Assembly (NCBI GenBank): GCA_965199585.1
Contig: CBDASI010000002.1
Coordinates: 1,612,001-1,676,000, forward strand
DNA length: 64,000 bases
Direction of reading: 5' to 3'
Source: JAVVHH01 sp965199585
Lineage (GTDB): Bacteria > Pseudomonadota > Alphaproteobacteria > Acetobacterales > Acetobacteraceae
The notes beneath the pieces were generated by a model that did not search any database, was not told the origin of the DNA, and saw only the letters and a list, made by a program, of their open reading frames with translations. This document shows positions 24,884 to 32,680 of the stretch, one piece after another. Numbering within the stretch: position 1 is the stretch's first letter; the number at the start of each line of letters is the position of its first letter. The position numbers were made by a program, and so were the translations under genes.

Positions 24884-25885
24884 ATGGCCCAAGGCCGCCG
24901 CTCCGGTTGGCGCGGACTCGGCGTCTTCTGGGGTGTCGTCGCCGGCGTGTTGGTCATCGGGGCCGGTGTCCTGCAGTATCTCGGGCCGCCAAAACCTGCG
25001 GAAGAGTCGGTGCATGCTGCCGCCGAACCGCCGCCGGCGCCGGTGCTGGCGCCGGGGCAGATTTTGCCGCCCCAGGCTGCATTGCTCGAGCCGTCCAAGC
25101 TGTATCCGCCGGCGATGTTGCCGCGCGTGGCGGCCGATGGCCGGGTTTCGCGCGTGGTATATGCTCGGGCGGTCGACTCCGAGGATCGGCGGCCCAGAAT
25201 CGCGTTGGTGATCACCGGGTTGGGCATGTCGGAAGCGGACAGCCGGGAAGCGATGCAGACCTTGCCCGGGCCGGTTTCGCTGAGCTTCTCGCCCTACGCG
25301 ACCAAGTCGGATGCTTTGCTCGACCTGTCGCGCACGTTGGGACACGAGATGCTGGTGTCGCTACCACTGGAGCCCTCCGGATATCCGCTGAACGACGCGG
25401 GCAGCCGCTCGCTGCTGACCGGAGCGGCGCCGGCCCAGAACGCGGCGAACCTCGAGTGGAGCTTAAGCCGCAACCAGGGCTATGTCGGCGCGATCGGGGC
25501 GCTGGATGCCATGCGGGGCGAGCGGTTCGCCGAGCAGTCGAGCAGCTTGCGCATGGTGTTGGACGAGCTGCAGCGGCGCGGGCTGCTCTACGTCGATCCG
25601 CGGCCCGGCAAGACGGTTGATAAACTGGCCGACGTGCCGGGGCGCGGCGTGGACGTCGTGATCGACGATCCACCGTCGCGGGCGGATATCGAGGGTAAGC
25701 TGGCAGCGCTGGAGCGGATGGCGCGCGACAAGGGCTCCGCGATCGGGTTTGCCGGGCCGCTGCGACCGGTGACGATCGAGCGGGTTGCGGCTTGGTCGCG
25801 TGCCCTGGGCGACAAGGGTATTGCGCTCGTGCCGGTGAGTGCGCTGATCAATCCCTTGGTGGCCGACGCGGAGGCGCATAAATGA
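24884..25885 (+). CDS. Divergent polysaccharide deacetylase (YibQ-like), membrane anchored
   Basis: 333 residues. One N-terminal membrane segment (GLGVFWGVVAGVLVIGAGVLQYL) and a proline-rich linker precede a divergent polysaccharide-deacetylase fold of the DUF610/YibQ family: RIALVITGLGMSEADSREAMQTLPGPVSLSFSPYA, MLVSLPLEPSGYPLNDAG and FAGPLRPVTIERVAAW. Activity on glycans is unproven for this family. ATG 24884 is preferred to the TTG at 24875. The gene overlaps rppH by four bases, and the ctpA-yibQ-rppH order supports co-transcription and a cell-envelope job. Confidence 0.88.
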   Translation: MAQGRRSGWRGLGVFWGVVAGVLVIGAGVLQYLGPPKPAEESVHAAAEPPPAPVLAPGQILPPQAALLEPSKLYPPAMLPRVAADGRVSRVVYARAVDSEDRRPRIALVITGLGMSEADSREAMQTLPGPVSLSFSPYATKSDALLDLSRTLGHEMLVSLPLEPSGYPLNDAGSRSLLTGAAPAQNAANLEWSLSRNQGYVGAIGALDAMRGERFAEQSSSLRMVLDELQRRGLLYVDPRPGKTVDKLADVPGRGVDVVIDDPPSRADIEGKLAALERMARDKGSAIGFAGPLRPVTIERVAAWSRALGDKGIALVPVSALINPLVADAEAHK

Positions 25886-26370
25886 GCTCGTTGCCATACC
25901 GGCCGAACGTCGGCGCCGCCCTGTTCAATCGGGCCGGTCTGGTGTTGGTGGCGCGGCGGGCGGACTTCCCCAATGCCGAAGGGGCGCCGGGCGGATGGCA
26001 GCTGCCGCAAGGGGGCATTGATGCCGACGAAGACCCGGCGATCGCCATCTTTCGCGAGCTGGAGGAGGAGATTGGCACGGCGCGGGCCAGCATCATCGGG
26101 GAGCACCCGGAGTGGCTGACCTACGATCTGCCGCCGGAGTTGGTGGGCAAGGCGCTGGGCGGACAGTATCGCGGGCAGCGGCAGCGTTGGTTCGCGCTGC
26201 GGTTCGAGGGCGAGGATGCCGATATCCGGCTGGATCTCGACCTACATCCGGAGTTCGACGCCTGGCGCTGGGCGACGCTGGCCGAGCTGCCGGCGCTGGC
26301 GGTGCCGTTCAAGCTGCCGATCTACCAGGTGCTGGCGCGCGACTTCGCCGCCTATGCCGTTCCTGGCTAG
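25882..26370 (+). CDS. rppH: RNA pyrophosphohydrolase (Nudix)
   Basis: 162 residues. It removes pyrophosphate from 5'-triphosphate mRNA and so starts decay. YRPNVGAALFNRAGLVLVARRAD and WQLPQGGIDADEDPAIAIFRELEEEIG contain the RppH start and a complete Nudix box with its metal-binding glutamates. WLTYDLPPELV and YRGQRQRWFALRF are RppH-specific. The stop overlaps by four bases the stop of a convergent small gene on the other strand. Confidence 0.97.
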   Translation: MSSLPYRPNVGAALFNRAGLVLVARRADFPNAEGAPGGWQLPQGGIDADEDPAIAIFRELEEEIGTARASIIGEHPEWLTYDLPPELVGKALGGQYRGQRQRWFALRFEGEDADIRLDLDLHPEFDAWRWATLAELPALAVPFKLPIYQVLARDFAAYAVPG

Positions 26371-26546
26371 CGATCCGGCAGACGGGCGCCGTCGAGCGTG
26401 CGCGCGGCCAGGGCGTCGCGCTTCGCCTCAGCCTCGCGCTCCTGCCTGGTGCGGCCGGTCCGGCTGCGGTTCTCGGCGGCCTGGACGGCCGCTTCCGCGC
26501 GCGCCTTGGCCTTCTTCACCCGGCGGAGATTGACGATGTCACCCAT
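26367..26546 (-). CDS. DUF4169 family small basic protein
   Basis: 59 residues: MGDIVNLRRVKKAKARAEAA, then a run rich in Arg, Ala and Glu ending in AARTLDGARLPDR. The N-terminal GDIVNLRRVKKxxAR pattern is the DUF4169 signature as I recall it. Function unknown; family members are short, highly charged alphaproteobacterial proteins. It is convergent with rppH, overlapping its stop by four bases, and divergent from the isochorismatase-fold gene with 40 bases between starts. Confidence 0.8.
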   Translation of the reverse strand: MGDIVNLRRVKKAKARAEAAVQAAENRSRTGRTRQEREAEAKRDALAARTLDGARLPDR

Positions 26547-26586
26547 GCGGTCATGGTGTCACGGCAAGGCGACGAGGACGAGGACA

Positions 26587-27216
26587 ATGCGGTTCGGATG
26601 TGCACTGATGGCCGGATTGAGCCTGGCGACGCCGGCCCTGACGCCGGCCCTGGCGCAAGGCGTGTTGGACCAGTGGGCCACGATCACCGCGCCGACGGAC
26701 AAGCCGGTGGCGACGCGCGTCAGCCTCGACCCGGCGACCACGGCGCTGCTGGTGCTGGATCTGGCGAGTCAGACCTGCGACCCGCAGCAGCGGCCCCGCT
26801 GCCCGGCGATGGCGCAGCACGTGCAGCCGCTGATCGCGCATGCGCGGGAGAAGACATGGACGGTGATCTACACGCTGGGTGCGGCGAGCAAGACGGCCGA
26901 CATCCTGCCTGCCGTAGCCAAGCTGGACGCGGAGCCGGAGGTCACGGGGCCGCCGGACAAGTTCGTGGGGACCGGGCTCGATGGTCTACTCAGGGATCGT
27001 GGGATCAAGACCGTGGTGACGATCGGGGCGGCGGCGGAGGGGGCGGTGATGGAGACGGCAGCGTCGGCCGTGTTCCGTGGGTTCGACGTGGTGGTGCCGG
27101 TCGACGGCATGGTGTCGAGCACGCTGTATAATGAGCAGTATGTCGTCTGGAACCTGACGCATGCTCCGCGCCTGCCGGAGCATCTGAAGCTGAGCGCCGT
27201 CGGGCTGATCGATTAG
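26587..27216 (+). CDS. Exported isochorismatase-fold hydrolase without the catalytic Cys
   Basis: 209 residues. A signal peptide (MRFGCALMAGLSLATPALTPALA) implies export, which is unusual for the largely cytosolic isochorismatase superfamily. ALLVLDLASQTC supplies the conserved Asp, and PPDKFVGTGLDGLLRDRGIK supplies the Lys. The segment TIGAAAEGAVMETAASA aligns with the nucleophile motif GxxTxxCVxxTA, but the Cys position is Ala. Cysteine hydrolases of this fold (nicotinamidase, biuret hydrolase) need that Cys; true isochorismate lyases such as EntB/PhzD do not. The substrate is therefore open. Start ATG 26587 has GAGGACGAGG upstream. Its stop overlaps the convergent minE stop. Confidence 0.75.
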   Translation: MRFGCALMAGLSLATPALTPALAQGVLDQWATITAPTDKPVATRVSLDPATTALLVLDLASQTCDPQQRPRCPAMAQHVQPLIAHAREKTWTVIYTLGAASKTADILPAVAKLDAEPEVTGPPDKFVGTGLDGLLRDRGIKTVVTIGAAAEGAVMETAASAVFRGFDVVVPVDGMVSSTLYNEQYVVWNLTHAPRLPEHLKLSAVGLID

Positions 27217-27467
27217 TTCACGACCGCCGAGGGCATTTCGATGTCGATCTCGAGCGTGTTCACGTCGTCGTTCTTGTCGAGCTTGATGGAGACCTTGTCG
27301 CGGTCGATCTGCATGTGCTTGGCGATCACTGCGATGATCTCCTCCTGCAGCACGGCGATCAGCTGCGAGTGCGTGTTGCCGACCCGCTCATGGGCCAGCA
27401 CCATCTTGAGGCGCTCGCGGGCGACCGGGGCCGTGCTCTTCGGGCGAAACCAGTTGAATAGGCTCAC
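27213..27467 (-). CDS. minE: Cell division topological specificity factor MinE
   Basis: 84 residues. SLFNWFRPKSTAPVARERLKMVLAHER combines the N-terminal membrane-binding helix and the MinD-interacting region (RLKxxLAHER), followed by the dimerisation domain (IDRDKVSIKLDKNDDVNTLEIDIEMP). MinE drives MinD off the membrane and sets the pole-to-pole oscillation. GTG start at 27467 with AGGAGGG ribosome site; overlaps minD stop by four bases. Confidence 0.97.
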   Translation of the reverse strand: MSLFNWFRPKSTAPVARERLKMVLAHERVGNTHSQLIAVLQEEIIAVIAKHMQIDRDKVSIKLDKNDDVNTLEIDIEMPSAVVN

Positions 27468-28279
27468 GCGACCCTCCTACCGAAGAGCTTGCCCAGCAGC
27501 CCCTTCTTCTCGGACGGGATCGACATCTCGATCTCCTCGCCCTTGAGGCGACGGACCGCGTCCATGTAGGCGCGGGCCGGCGGGGAGGCCGGGTCGGCCA
27601 GGGTCACGGGCGAGCCGACGTTGCTGGCCTTCAGCACGTCCTGACTCTCGGGAATGATGCCGAGCAGCGGGATCGAGAGGATCTCGAGCACGTCCTCGGT
27701 GCGCAGCATGTCGCCGCGCTGAGCGCGTAGCGGGTCGTAGCGGGTCAGCAGCAGGTGCTTGTCGACGCGCTGGCCGGCTTCGGCGCGGGCGGTCTTGCTG
27801 TCGAGCATCCCGATGATGCGGTCGCTGTCGCGCACCGAGCTGACTTCCGGGTTGGTGACGACCACGGCGACGTCGGCGTGGTACATCGCCAGCAGGGCGC
27901 CGCGCTCGATGCCGGCCGGGCTGTCGCAGATGACCCAGTCGAACTTCTCGCGCAACTCGAGCATCACGCGGGCGACGCCTTCGGAGGTCAGCGCGTCTTT
28001 GTCGCGGGTCTGGCTCGCGGGCAACAAATGCAGCGTCTCCAGCCGTTTGTCGCGGATCAGCGCCTGGCTGAGCTTGGCGTCGCCCTGCGTGACGTTGATC
28101 AGGTCGAACACGACCCGGCGCTCGGCGCCCATGATGAGGTCGAGGTTACGCAGGCCGACATCGAAATCGACGACGCAGACATTCTGGCCGAGGCTCGCGA
28201 GCCCGGCGCCGATGGCTGCCGTCGAAGTGGTCTTGCCGACGCCGCCCTTGCCGGACGTCACGACCAATACTTTGGCCAT
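27464..28279 (-). CDS. minD: Septum site-determining ATPase MinD
   Basis: 271 residues. VVTSGKGGVGKTTSTAAIG is the deviant Walker A motif with its signature lysine, VVDFDVGLRNLDLIMGAERRVVFD is the switch region, and VICDSPAGIERGALLAM is Walker B. The C-terminus KKGLLGKLFGRRVA forms an amphipathic membrane-targeting helix. MinD-ATP recruits MinC to the membrane and MinE releases it. AGAGGAAC lies before the ATG; minC ends 17 bases upstream. Confidence 0.97.
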   Translation of the reverse strand: MAKVLVVTSGKGGVGKTTSTAAIGAGLASLGQNVCVVDFDVGLRNLDLIMGAERRVVFDLINVTQGDAKLSQALIRDKRLETLHLLPASQTRDKDALTSEGVARVMLELREKFDWVICDSPAGIERGALLAMYHADVAVVVTNPEVSSVRDSDRIIGMLDSKTARAEAGQRVDKHLLLTRYDPLRAQRGDMLRTEDVLEILSIPLLGIIPESQDVLKASNVGSPVTLADPASPPARAYMDAVRRLKGEEIEMSIPSEKKGLLGKLFGRRVA

Positions 28280-28296
28280 CGCTTTGTTCCTCTCTT

Positions 28297-29010
28297 TTAG
28301 TCGAGCGCCGCAACGCGGAGCTGATCGCCGTCGAGCCAGGCCTGGACGGCCCGGCCGTGCAACTTCGGGTCGATTTCCTCGGCGGTCCGATAAACGCCGT
28401 CGATGGCCAGCAGCTCGGCGTCGAGCTTGCGGCAGAAAATGCGTGGGCGAGACGAGCCGTGTGCCCCGAGCAGCCCGGCGATGGCACGGCCCCGCAACGT
28501 TCCATACACGTGGATCGAGCCGCCGGCGACGATCTCGGAGCCCGACGCGACGGAGCCGATGATGGTGACGTCGCCACCGGGGAAATTGATGCTCTGGCCG
28601 GAGCGCACGGGCTCGTCGACCATCAGCGAGATCGGCTCGGGCTGTTTGATCTCGGGCGGCGGCGGCTCGTCGGCGGTGACTGGGACATGCCGGCCCCCGG
28701 CCAGCACCGGCGGCATGTCGTCGCCGAAGCGGTTGGGGTCGACGCCCTCGACGCCGACGATGCGGATGCTGCGGCGCTTCATCTCGTCGAGCAGCGCGGG
28801 AAAGCTGCGCTCCTGGCCCGCGAGCGCGGTGAAGTCGAGCAGGACGGCGCGAGCGTCGAAGAACTTGGGTGAGCGCGCAAGCTGCGCGTCGAGCTGCTCG
28901 AGCCAGGCCTCGACCGGCGGGTCCGGCATCAGCACGACCGCCATGAACGACCGCCCGCGCAGGCGCACGAACGGGCGTGCAGATGTGTTTGGACGATTTT
29001 CGGCGCTCAC
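28297..29010 (-). CDS. minC: Septum site-determining protein MinC
   Basis: 237 residues from GTG 29010. The N-terminal domain (RPFVRLRGRSFMAVVLMPDPPVEAWLEQL) would inhibit FtsZ assembly; the C-terminal beta-helix (SINFPGGDVTIIGSVASGSEIVAGGSIHVYGTLRGRAIAG) binds MinD. A longer reading to an ATG at 29100 exists but would leave only 14 bases to the divergent dehydrogenase gene and would give an overlong N-terminus, so GTG is preferred. minC-minD-minE are in one operon in the usual order. Confidence 0.93.
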   Translation of the reverse strand: MSAENRPNTSARPFVRLRGRSFMAVVLMPDPPVEAWLEQLDAQLARSPKFFDARAVLLDFTALAGQERSFPALLDEMKRRSIRIVGVEGVDPNRFGDDMPPVLAGGRHVPVTADEPPPPEIKQPEPISLMVDEPVRSGQSINFPGGDVTIIGSVASGSEIVAGGSIHVYGTLRGRAIAGLLGAHGSSRPRIFCRKLDAELLAIDGVYRTAEEIDPKLHGRAVQAWLDGDQLRVAALD

Positions 29011-29114
29011 GATCCCAAGGGGGTATCCGCCGGGGCCAAATGGGTCAACCGATTCCGCAGTTCTCGGCGCGCCAGCGATTGACCGGCCACGCGTCGTCAT
29101 GGTCGGCTTCTACA

Positions 29115-30155
29115 ATGCAACAAGCCGCAACCGTTCTGATCGCGTCGCCGCTCGAGGAAGTCCTGGTCAGCCGTATTCGCGCGATGGCGCCGGAGCGGCT
29201 GCTCGTCCTGCACGATCCGCTGCTGCTGCCGGCGCCGCGGTTCACCGCCGATCACGGTGGCGACCCGGCCTTTCAGCGCACGCCGGAGCAGCAGGCGCGG
29301 TGGCAGGGCATGTTGGCGCGGGCGACCGTTCTGTTCGACCTACCGGCGGCAGGCGACTTGCCGCATCTGTCGAAGCTGGCCTGGGTGCAGGCGACCAGCA
29401 CCGGCGTGGGGCCGCGCGTCGCCCGGCTGGGTCTGGACGCGCTGGGCATCCTGGTGACGACGGCGCGGGGCGTGCATGCCGGGCCGCTGGCAGAGTGGGT
29501 TTTCATGGCCTTGCTCGCCCATCTACGGGGCTATGACCGCTTGCGGGCCGATCAGGCGGCGCGGCACTGGGAGCGCTATGCCGGGGAGGACTTGGCCGGG
29601 CGAACGCTTGTGCTGGTCGGCGCGGGCGACCTGGCGCGAGGATGCGCGAAAGTGGCCAAGGCGTTCGACATGCGGGTGATCGCCGTGGCGCGCGACCCGG
29701 CGCGGAACCGGGCCCATGCGGCATTGTTCGATGCGGTGATGCCGGTCAGCGAATTGCCGCTGGCGCTCGGCATGGCGGATGCGGTGGTGATGACGGTGCC
29801 ACATACGCCGTCGACGGAGCGGATGCTGGATGCGCGCGCGTTCGGCGAGATGCGACCGGGGGCCATGTTCGTCAATATAGGGCGGGGACAGACGGTGGAT
29901 CAGGACGCGCTGATCGAGGCGCTCCGCTCGGGGCAGGTCGGCTTTGCGGCGCTCGACGTGACGGACCCGGAGCCGCTGCCGGCCGACAGCCCGCTATGGG
30001 CGATGCCGAACGTGTTGATCAGCCCGCATTCCGCGAGCACCGTCGAGCGCGAGAACGCGCGGATCACGGAGGTGTTCTGCTACAACCTGACCTGCTGGCT
30101 CGAGGGCCGCAGGACCGACATGAGGAACGTGCTGGACACGCAACTCATGTATTGA
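29115..30155 (+). CDS. D-isomer-specific 2-hydroxyacid dehydrogenase
   Basis: 346 residues. LAGRTLVLVGAGDLARGCAKVAKAFDMRVIAVAR is the NAD(P)-binding Rossmann motif. FVNIGRGQTVDQDALIEALRSGQVGFAALDVTDPEPLPADSPLW is the family signature, with the conserved Glu in DPEP, and the active-site His lies in LISPHSAS. The catalytic domain shows GLDALGILVTTARGVHAGPLAEWVFMALLAHL, placing it with glyoxylate/hydroxypyruvate reductase-like members. The exact 2-oxo acid is not predictable. The gene ends six bases before the convergent oxidase subunit gene. Confidence 0.88.
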   Translation: MQQAATVLIASPLEEVLVSRIRAMAPERLLVLHDPLLLPAPRFTADHGGDPAFQRTPEQQARWQGMLARATVLFDLPAAGDLPHLSKLAWVQATSTGVGPRVARLGLDALGILVTTARGVHAGPLAEWVFMALLAHLRGYDRLRADQAARHWERYAGEDLAGRTLVLVGAGDLARGCAKVAKAFDMRVIAVARDPARNRAHAALFDAVMPVSELPLALGMADAVVMTVPHTPSTERMLDARAFGEMRPGAMFVNIGRGQTVDQDALIEALRSGQVGFAALDVTDPEPLPADSPLWAMPNVLISPHSASTVERENARITEVFCYNLTCWLEGRRTDMRNVLDTQLMY

Positions 30156-30161
30156 GGCAGG

Positions 30162-30326
30162 CTAGACCAGGAAGATCCACATCAGCACGAGCAGCAGTAC
30201 GACCGCACCGCCGGCATAGGTCGTGAAGCTGGTGAAGCGGTTCCAGAACGCCTGGCGGTCGACCACGAAGGACTGGGTGATCGGATCGGTTTCCCGGGTT
30301 TCCTGCTGGATCTGCGCCATGGTCAT
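30162..30326 (-). CDS. aa3-type cytochrome c oxidase subunit IV
   Basis: 54 residues, or 52 from the second ATG (30320). A short polar N-terminus (TMAQIQQETRETDPITQSFVVD) is followed by RQAFWNRFTSFTTYAGGAVVLLLVLMWIFLV, one membrane helix. This W-RFT-F-TYG...LLMxxFL pattern is the bacterial aa3-type oxidase subunit IV family, the small structural subunit found in alphaproteobacterial oxidase crystals. It is separated from the other cox genes, as is common. It lies 20 bases after purN on the same strand. Confidence 0.88.
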   Translation of the reverse strand: MTMAQIQQETRETDPITQSFVVDRQAFWNRFTSFTTYAGGAVVLLLVLMWIFLV

Positions 30327-30346
30327 GCCTCGTTCGATAGTGGCTT

Positions 30347-30982
30347 CTACGGTGCCGAGGGCGGGATCGGCAAGGGGTTGAGCAAGGCGGCTTCCGGGTC
30401 GAAGCGCCCGGGCGCGTCGCGGAGAAAGCGCTCGAGGGTCGCCGGATAGAGCGCATGTTCCTGGGTCAGGATGCGGGCGGCCAAAGTGTCCTCGTCGTCG
30501 TCCGGCAGCACCGGAACGGCGGCCTGGGCCAGGATCGGGCCCTCGTCGACGATGTCGGTGACGACGTGGACCGTGCAGCCATGCAGCTTGACCCCGGCAT
30601 CGAGGGCGCGGCGATGGGTATGCAGGCCGGGGAACGACGGCAGCAAGCTCGGATGCACATTGAGCATGCGCCCCGCCCACTGGCCGACGAGGAACGGGGT
30701 GAGGCGCCGCATGTAGCCTGCCAGGCAGACCAGCGTGACGCCGGCTTCGCGCAGTGCCGCGTCGATGGCATGTTCATGTGCCAGGCGGTCGCCCTTGAAG
30801 GGGCGGTGGTCGATGCAGAGCGACGGGACGCCGTGGCTGGCGGCGAGCGCGAAGCCGCCAGCGTCGGGGACGTTGCTCAGTGCCAGCACGATCTCGCCGG
30901 GAAAGCCCGGTGCCTTCGCCGCCCGCACCAGGGCGCCCATGTTGCTGCCGCGGCCGCTGAACAGGATGCCGATGCGGCTCAC
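30347..30982 (-). CDS. purN: Phosphoribosylglycinamide formyltransferase
   Basis: 211 residues. It transfers formyl from 10-formyl-THF to GAR. IGILFSGRGSNMGALVRA binds the phosphate of GAR, VCLAGYMRRLTPFLVGQWAGRMLNVHPSLLPSFPGLHTHRRAL contains the catalytic Asn and His of the motif NxHPSLLP, and HVVTDIVDEGPILAQAAVPV has the catalytic Asp. GTG start at 30982 overlaps the purM stop by four bases. Confidence 0.97.
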   Translation of the reverse strand: MSRIGILFSGRGSNMGALVRAAKAPGFPGEIVLALSNVPDAGGFALAASHGVPSLCIDHRPFKGDRLAHEHAIDAALREAGVTLVCLAGYMRRLTPFLVGQWAGRMLNVHPSLLPSFPGLHTHRRALDAGVKLHGCTVHVVTDIVDEGPILAQAAVPVLPDDDEDTLAARILTQEHALYPATLERFLRDAPGRFDPEAALLNPLPIPPSAP

Positions 30983-32046
30983 GCCAGCCAGCCGTCCGGG
31001 ACGGCGATGTCGGCGCGCGCCTCGCCATCGGCCGCCTCGACGGTGCCGATCGCGACGGCATGCTCGCCGTGTTCGGCCAGTAGCGCGATGGCTGCCTCCG
31101 CGTCAGACACGACGAGGGCCATGCCGATGCCGCAGTTGAACACGCGCAGCATCTCGGCATCGGCGACGCCGCCGACCCCGGCGAGCCAGCGGAATACGGG
31201 CGGCACGGTCCATTTGGCAGCGTCGATCGCGGCGCTTGTGCCGGCCGGCAGGGCGCGGGGTAGGTTTCCAGGCAGGCCGCCGCCGGTGATGTGTGCGGCC
31301 GCCTTCAGCAGGCCCGCACGGTGCAGCGCGAGCATGGGCTGCACGTAGATCCGGGTGGGGGCGAGCAGGGCGGCGGCCAGACTGAGCTCGGCGTCGAATG
31401 GGGCCGGGTCGTTCCAACCCACGCCGCTGGCCTCGACGATCTTGCGGACTAGGGAGAACCCGTTGCTGTGCACGCCGCTGCTGGGCAGGCCGAGGATGGT
31501 ATCGCCCGGCGTCACGCCGGCGGGGAGCAGTTGGTCGCGCTCGGCGGCGCCGACGCTGAAACCGGCGAGATCGTAGTCGCCGCCACGGTAGAGGCCCGGC
31601 ATCTCGGCCGTCTCGCCGCCGACCAAGGCGCAGCCGGCTTGCGTGCAACCCTCCGCAATGCCGGCGACGACGCTGGCGGCATGGGCGACGTCGAGCGCGC
31701 CGGTGGCGAAATAGTCGAGGAAGAACAACGGCTCGGCGCCCTGGACGACGAGGTCGTTGACGCACATGGCGACCAGGTCGATGCCGACGGTGTCATGGAT
31801 ACCGGCATCAATGGCGATCTTGAGCTTGGTGCCGACGCCGTCGGTGGTGCTGACCAGCACCGGGTCGCGGAACCCGGCAGCCTTGAGGTCGAACAGCGCG
31901 CCGAAGCCGCCGAGCCCGCCCATGGTGCCGACTCGGTCGGTGGCGCGCGCGAGCGGCTTGATGCGGTCGACCAGGGCATCGCCGGCCTCGATGTCCACGC
32001 CGGCATCGCGGTAGGTCATCACATTGTCGGAAGGGGGACGGCTCAT
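30979..32046 (-). CDS. purM: Phosphoribosylformylglycinamidine cyclo-ligase
   Basis: 355 residues from ATG 32046; the codon at 32052 is a TTG and less likely. It closes the imidazole ring of AIR using ATP. MTYRDAGVDIEAGDALVDRIKP and VLVSTTDGVGTKLKIA are the N-terminal signatures, VAMCVNDLVVQGAEPLFFLDYFATG is the conserved core and ITGGGLPGNLPRALP begins the C-terminal domain. The purM-purN pair is divergent from the CDP-alcohol transferase gene. Confidence 0.97.
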   Translation of the reverse strand: MSRPPSDNVMTYRDAGVDIEAGDALVDRIKPLARATDRVGTMGGLGGFGALFDLKAAGFRDPVLVSTTDGVGTKLKIAIDAGIHDTVGIDLVAMCVNDLVVQGAEPLFFLDYFATGALDVAHAASVVAGIAEGCTQAGCALVGGETAEMPGLYRGGDYDLAGFSVGAAERDQLLPAGVTPGDTILGLPSSGVHSNGFSLVRKIVEASGVGWNDPAPFDAELSLAAALLAPTRIYVQPMLALHRAGLLKAAAHITGGGLPGNLPRALPAGTSAAIDAAKWTVPPVFRWLAGVGGVADAEMLRVFNCGIGMALVVSDAEAAIALLAEHGEHAVAIGTVEAADGEARADIAVPDGWLA

Positions 32047-32086
32047 CGGCAAAGACTCTGTCTTGGGAGGCGGTTAGACTGCCTGT

Positions 32087-32680
32087 ATGAGCGGCCTTGC
32101 CGGAAACAACCACAGCGGCCCGGGCCCGGCAACACGGGCCGGGTCGGATATCGTCAACCTTCCCAACATGGTCACGCTGGCGCGGCTCTGTGCGGTGCCG
32201 GTCGCCGTGTGGTTGGCGCTGCGGCATCATCTGGTCGCGACGTTCGCCGTCGCGGCCGCAGCGGGCGCGTCGGACGCGCTCGACGGCTGGCTGGCCCGGC
32301 GGCGAGGCGGCAGCGCGCTCGGGGCCATCCTCGATCCGCTGGCCGACAAGACGCTGCTGGTGTCGATGTTCCTGACGCTGGCCGCCATCGGGGTGTTGCC
32401 GGTCTGGCTTGCGGTGCTGACGGTGACGCGGGACGTGTCGATCGTGGCCGGGCTGGCGGTGTTGTGGACGCGCTCGGTGCGGGTGCGGATGCGGCCATTG
32501 TTCATCTCGAAGGTGAATACCGCGTTGCAATTGCTGCTGGTTGCGGTTGCGCTGCTACTGCGGGGGTTCGCGCTGCCCGGCGAGCTGCTGCTGCAGGCGC
32601 TGATCTGGATCGTGGCGGCGACGACGCTGCTGTCGGCGGCGGCCTACACGCGGAAAGCCATCGGCGGGTGGGACCGGTGA
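32087..32680 (+). CDS. CDP-alcohol phosphatidyltransferase (PgsA-like)
   Basis: 197 residues, membrane protein with about five or six helices. The catalytic CDP-OH-P motif is complete: SDALDGWLARRRGGSALGAILDPLADK (DxxDGxxARxxxxxSxxGxxLDxxxDK). NLPNMVTLARLCAVPVAVWL is the usual entry helix of PgsA-like enzymes. Phosphatidylglycerophosphate synthase or a cardiolipin-synthase-like role is likely; the acceptor alcohol is not certain. It overlaps the next gene by GTGA. The order with AI-2E transporter, hdaA and ppk is conserved in related bacteria. Confidence 0.88.
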   Translation: MSGLAGNNHSGPGPATRAGSDIVNLPNMVTLARLCAVPVAVWLALRHHLVATFAVAAAAGASDALDGWLARRRGGSALGAILDPLADKTLLVSMFLTLAAIGVLPVWLAVLTVTRDVSIVAGLAVLWTRSVRVRMRPLFISKVNTALQLLLVAVALLLRGFALPGELLLQALIWIVAATTLLSAAAYTRKAIGGWDR

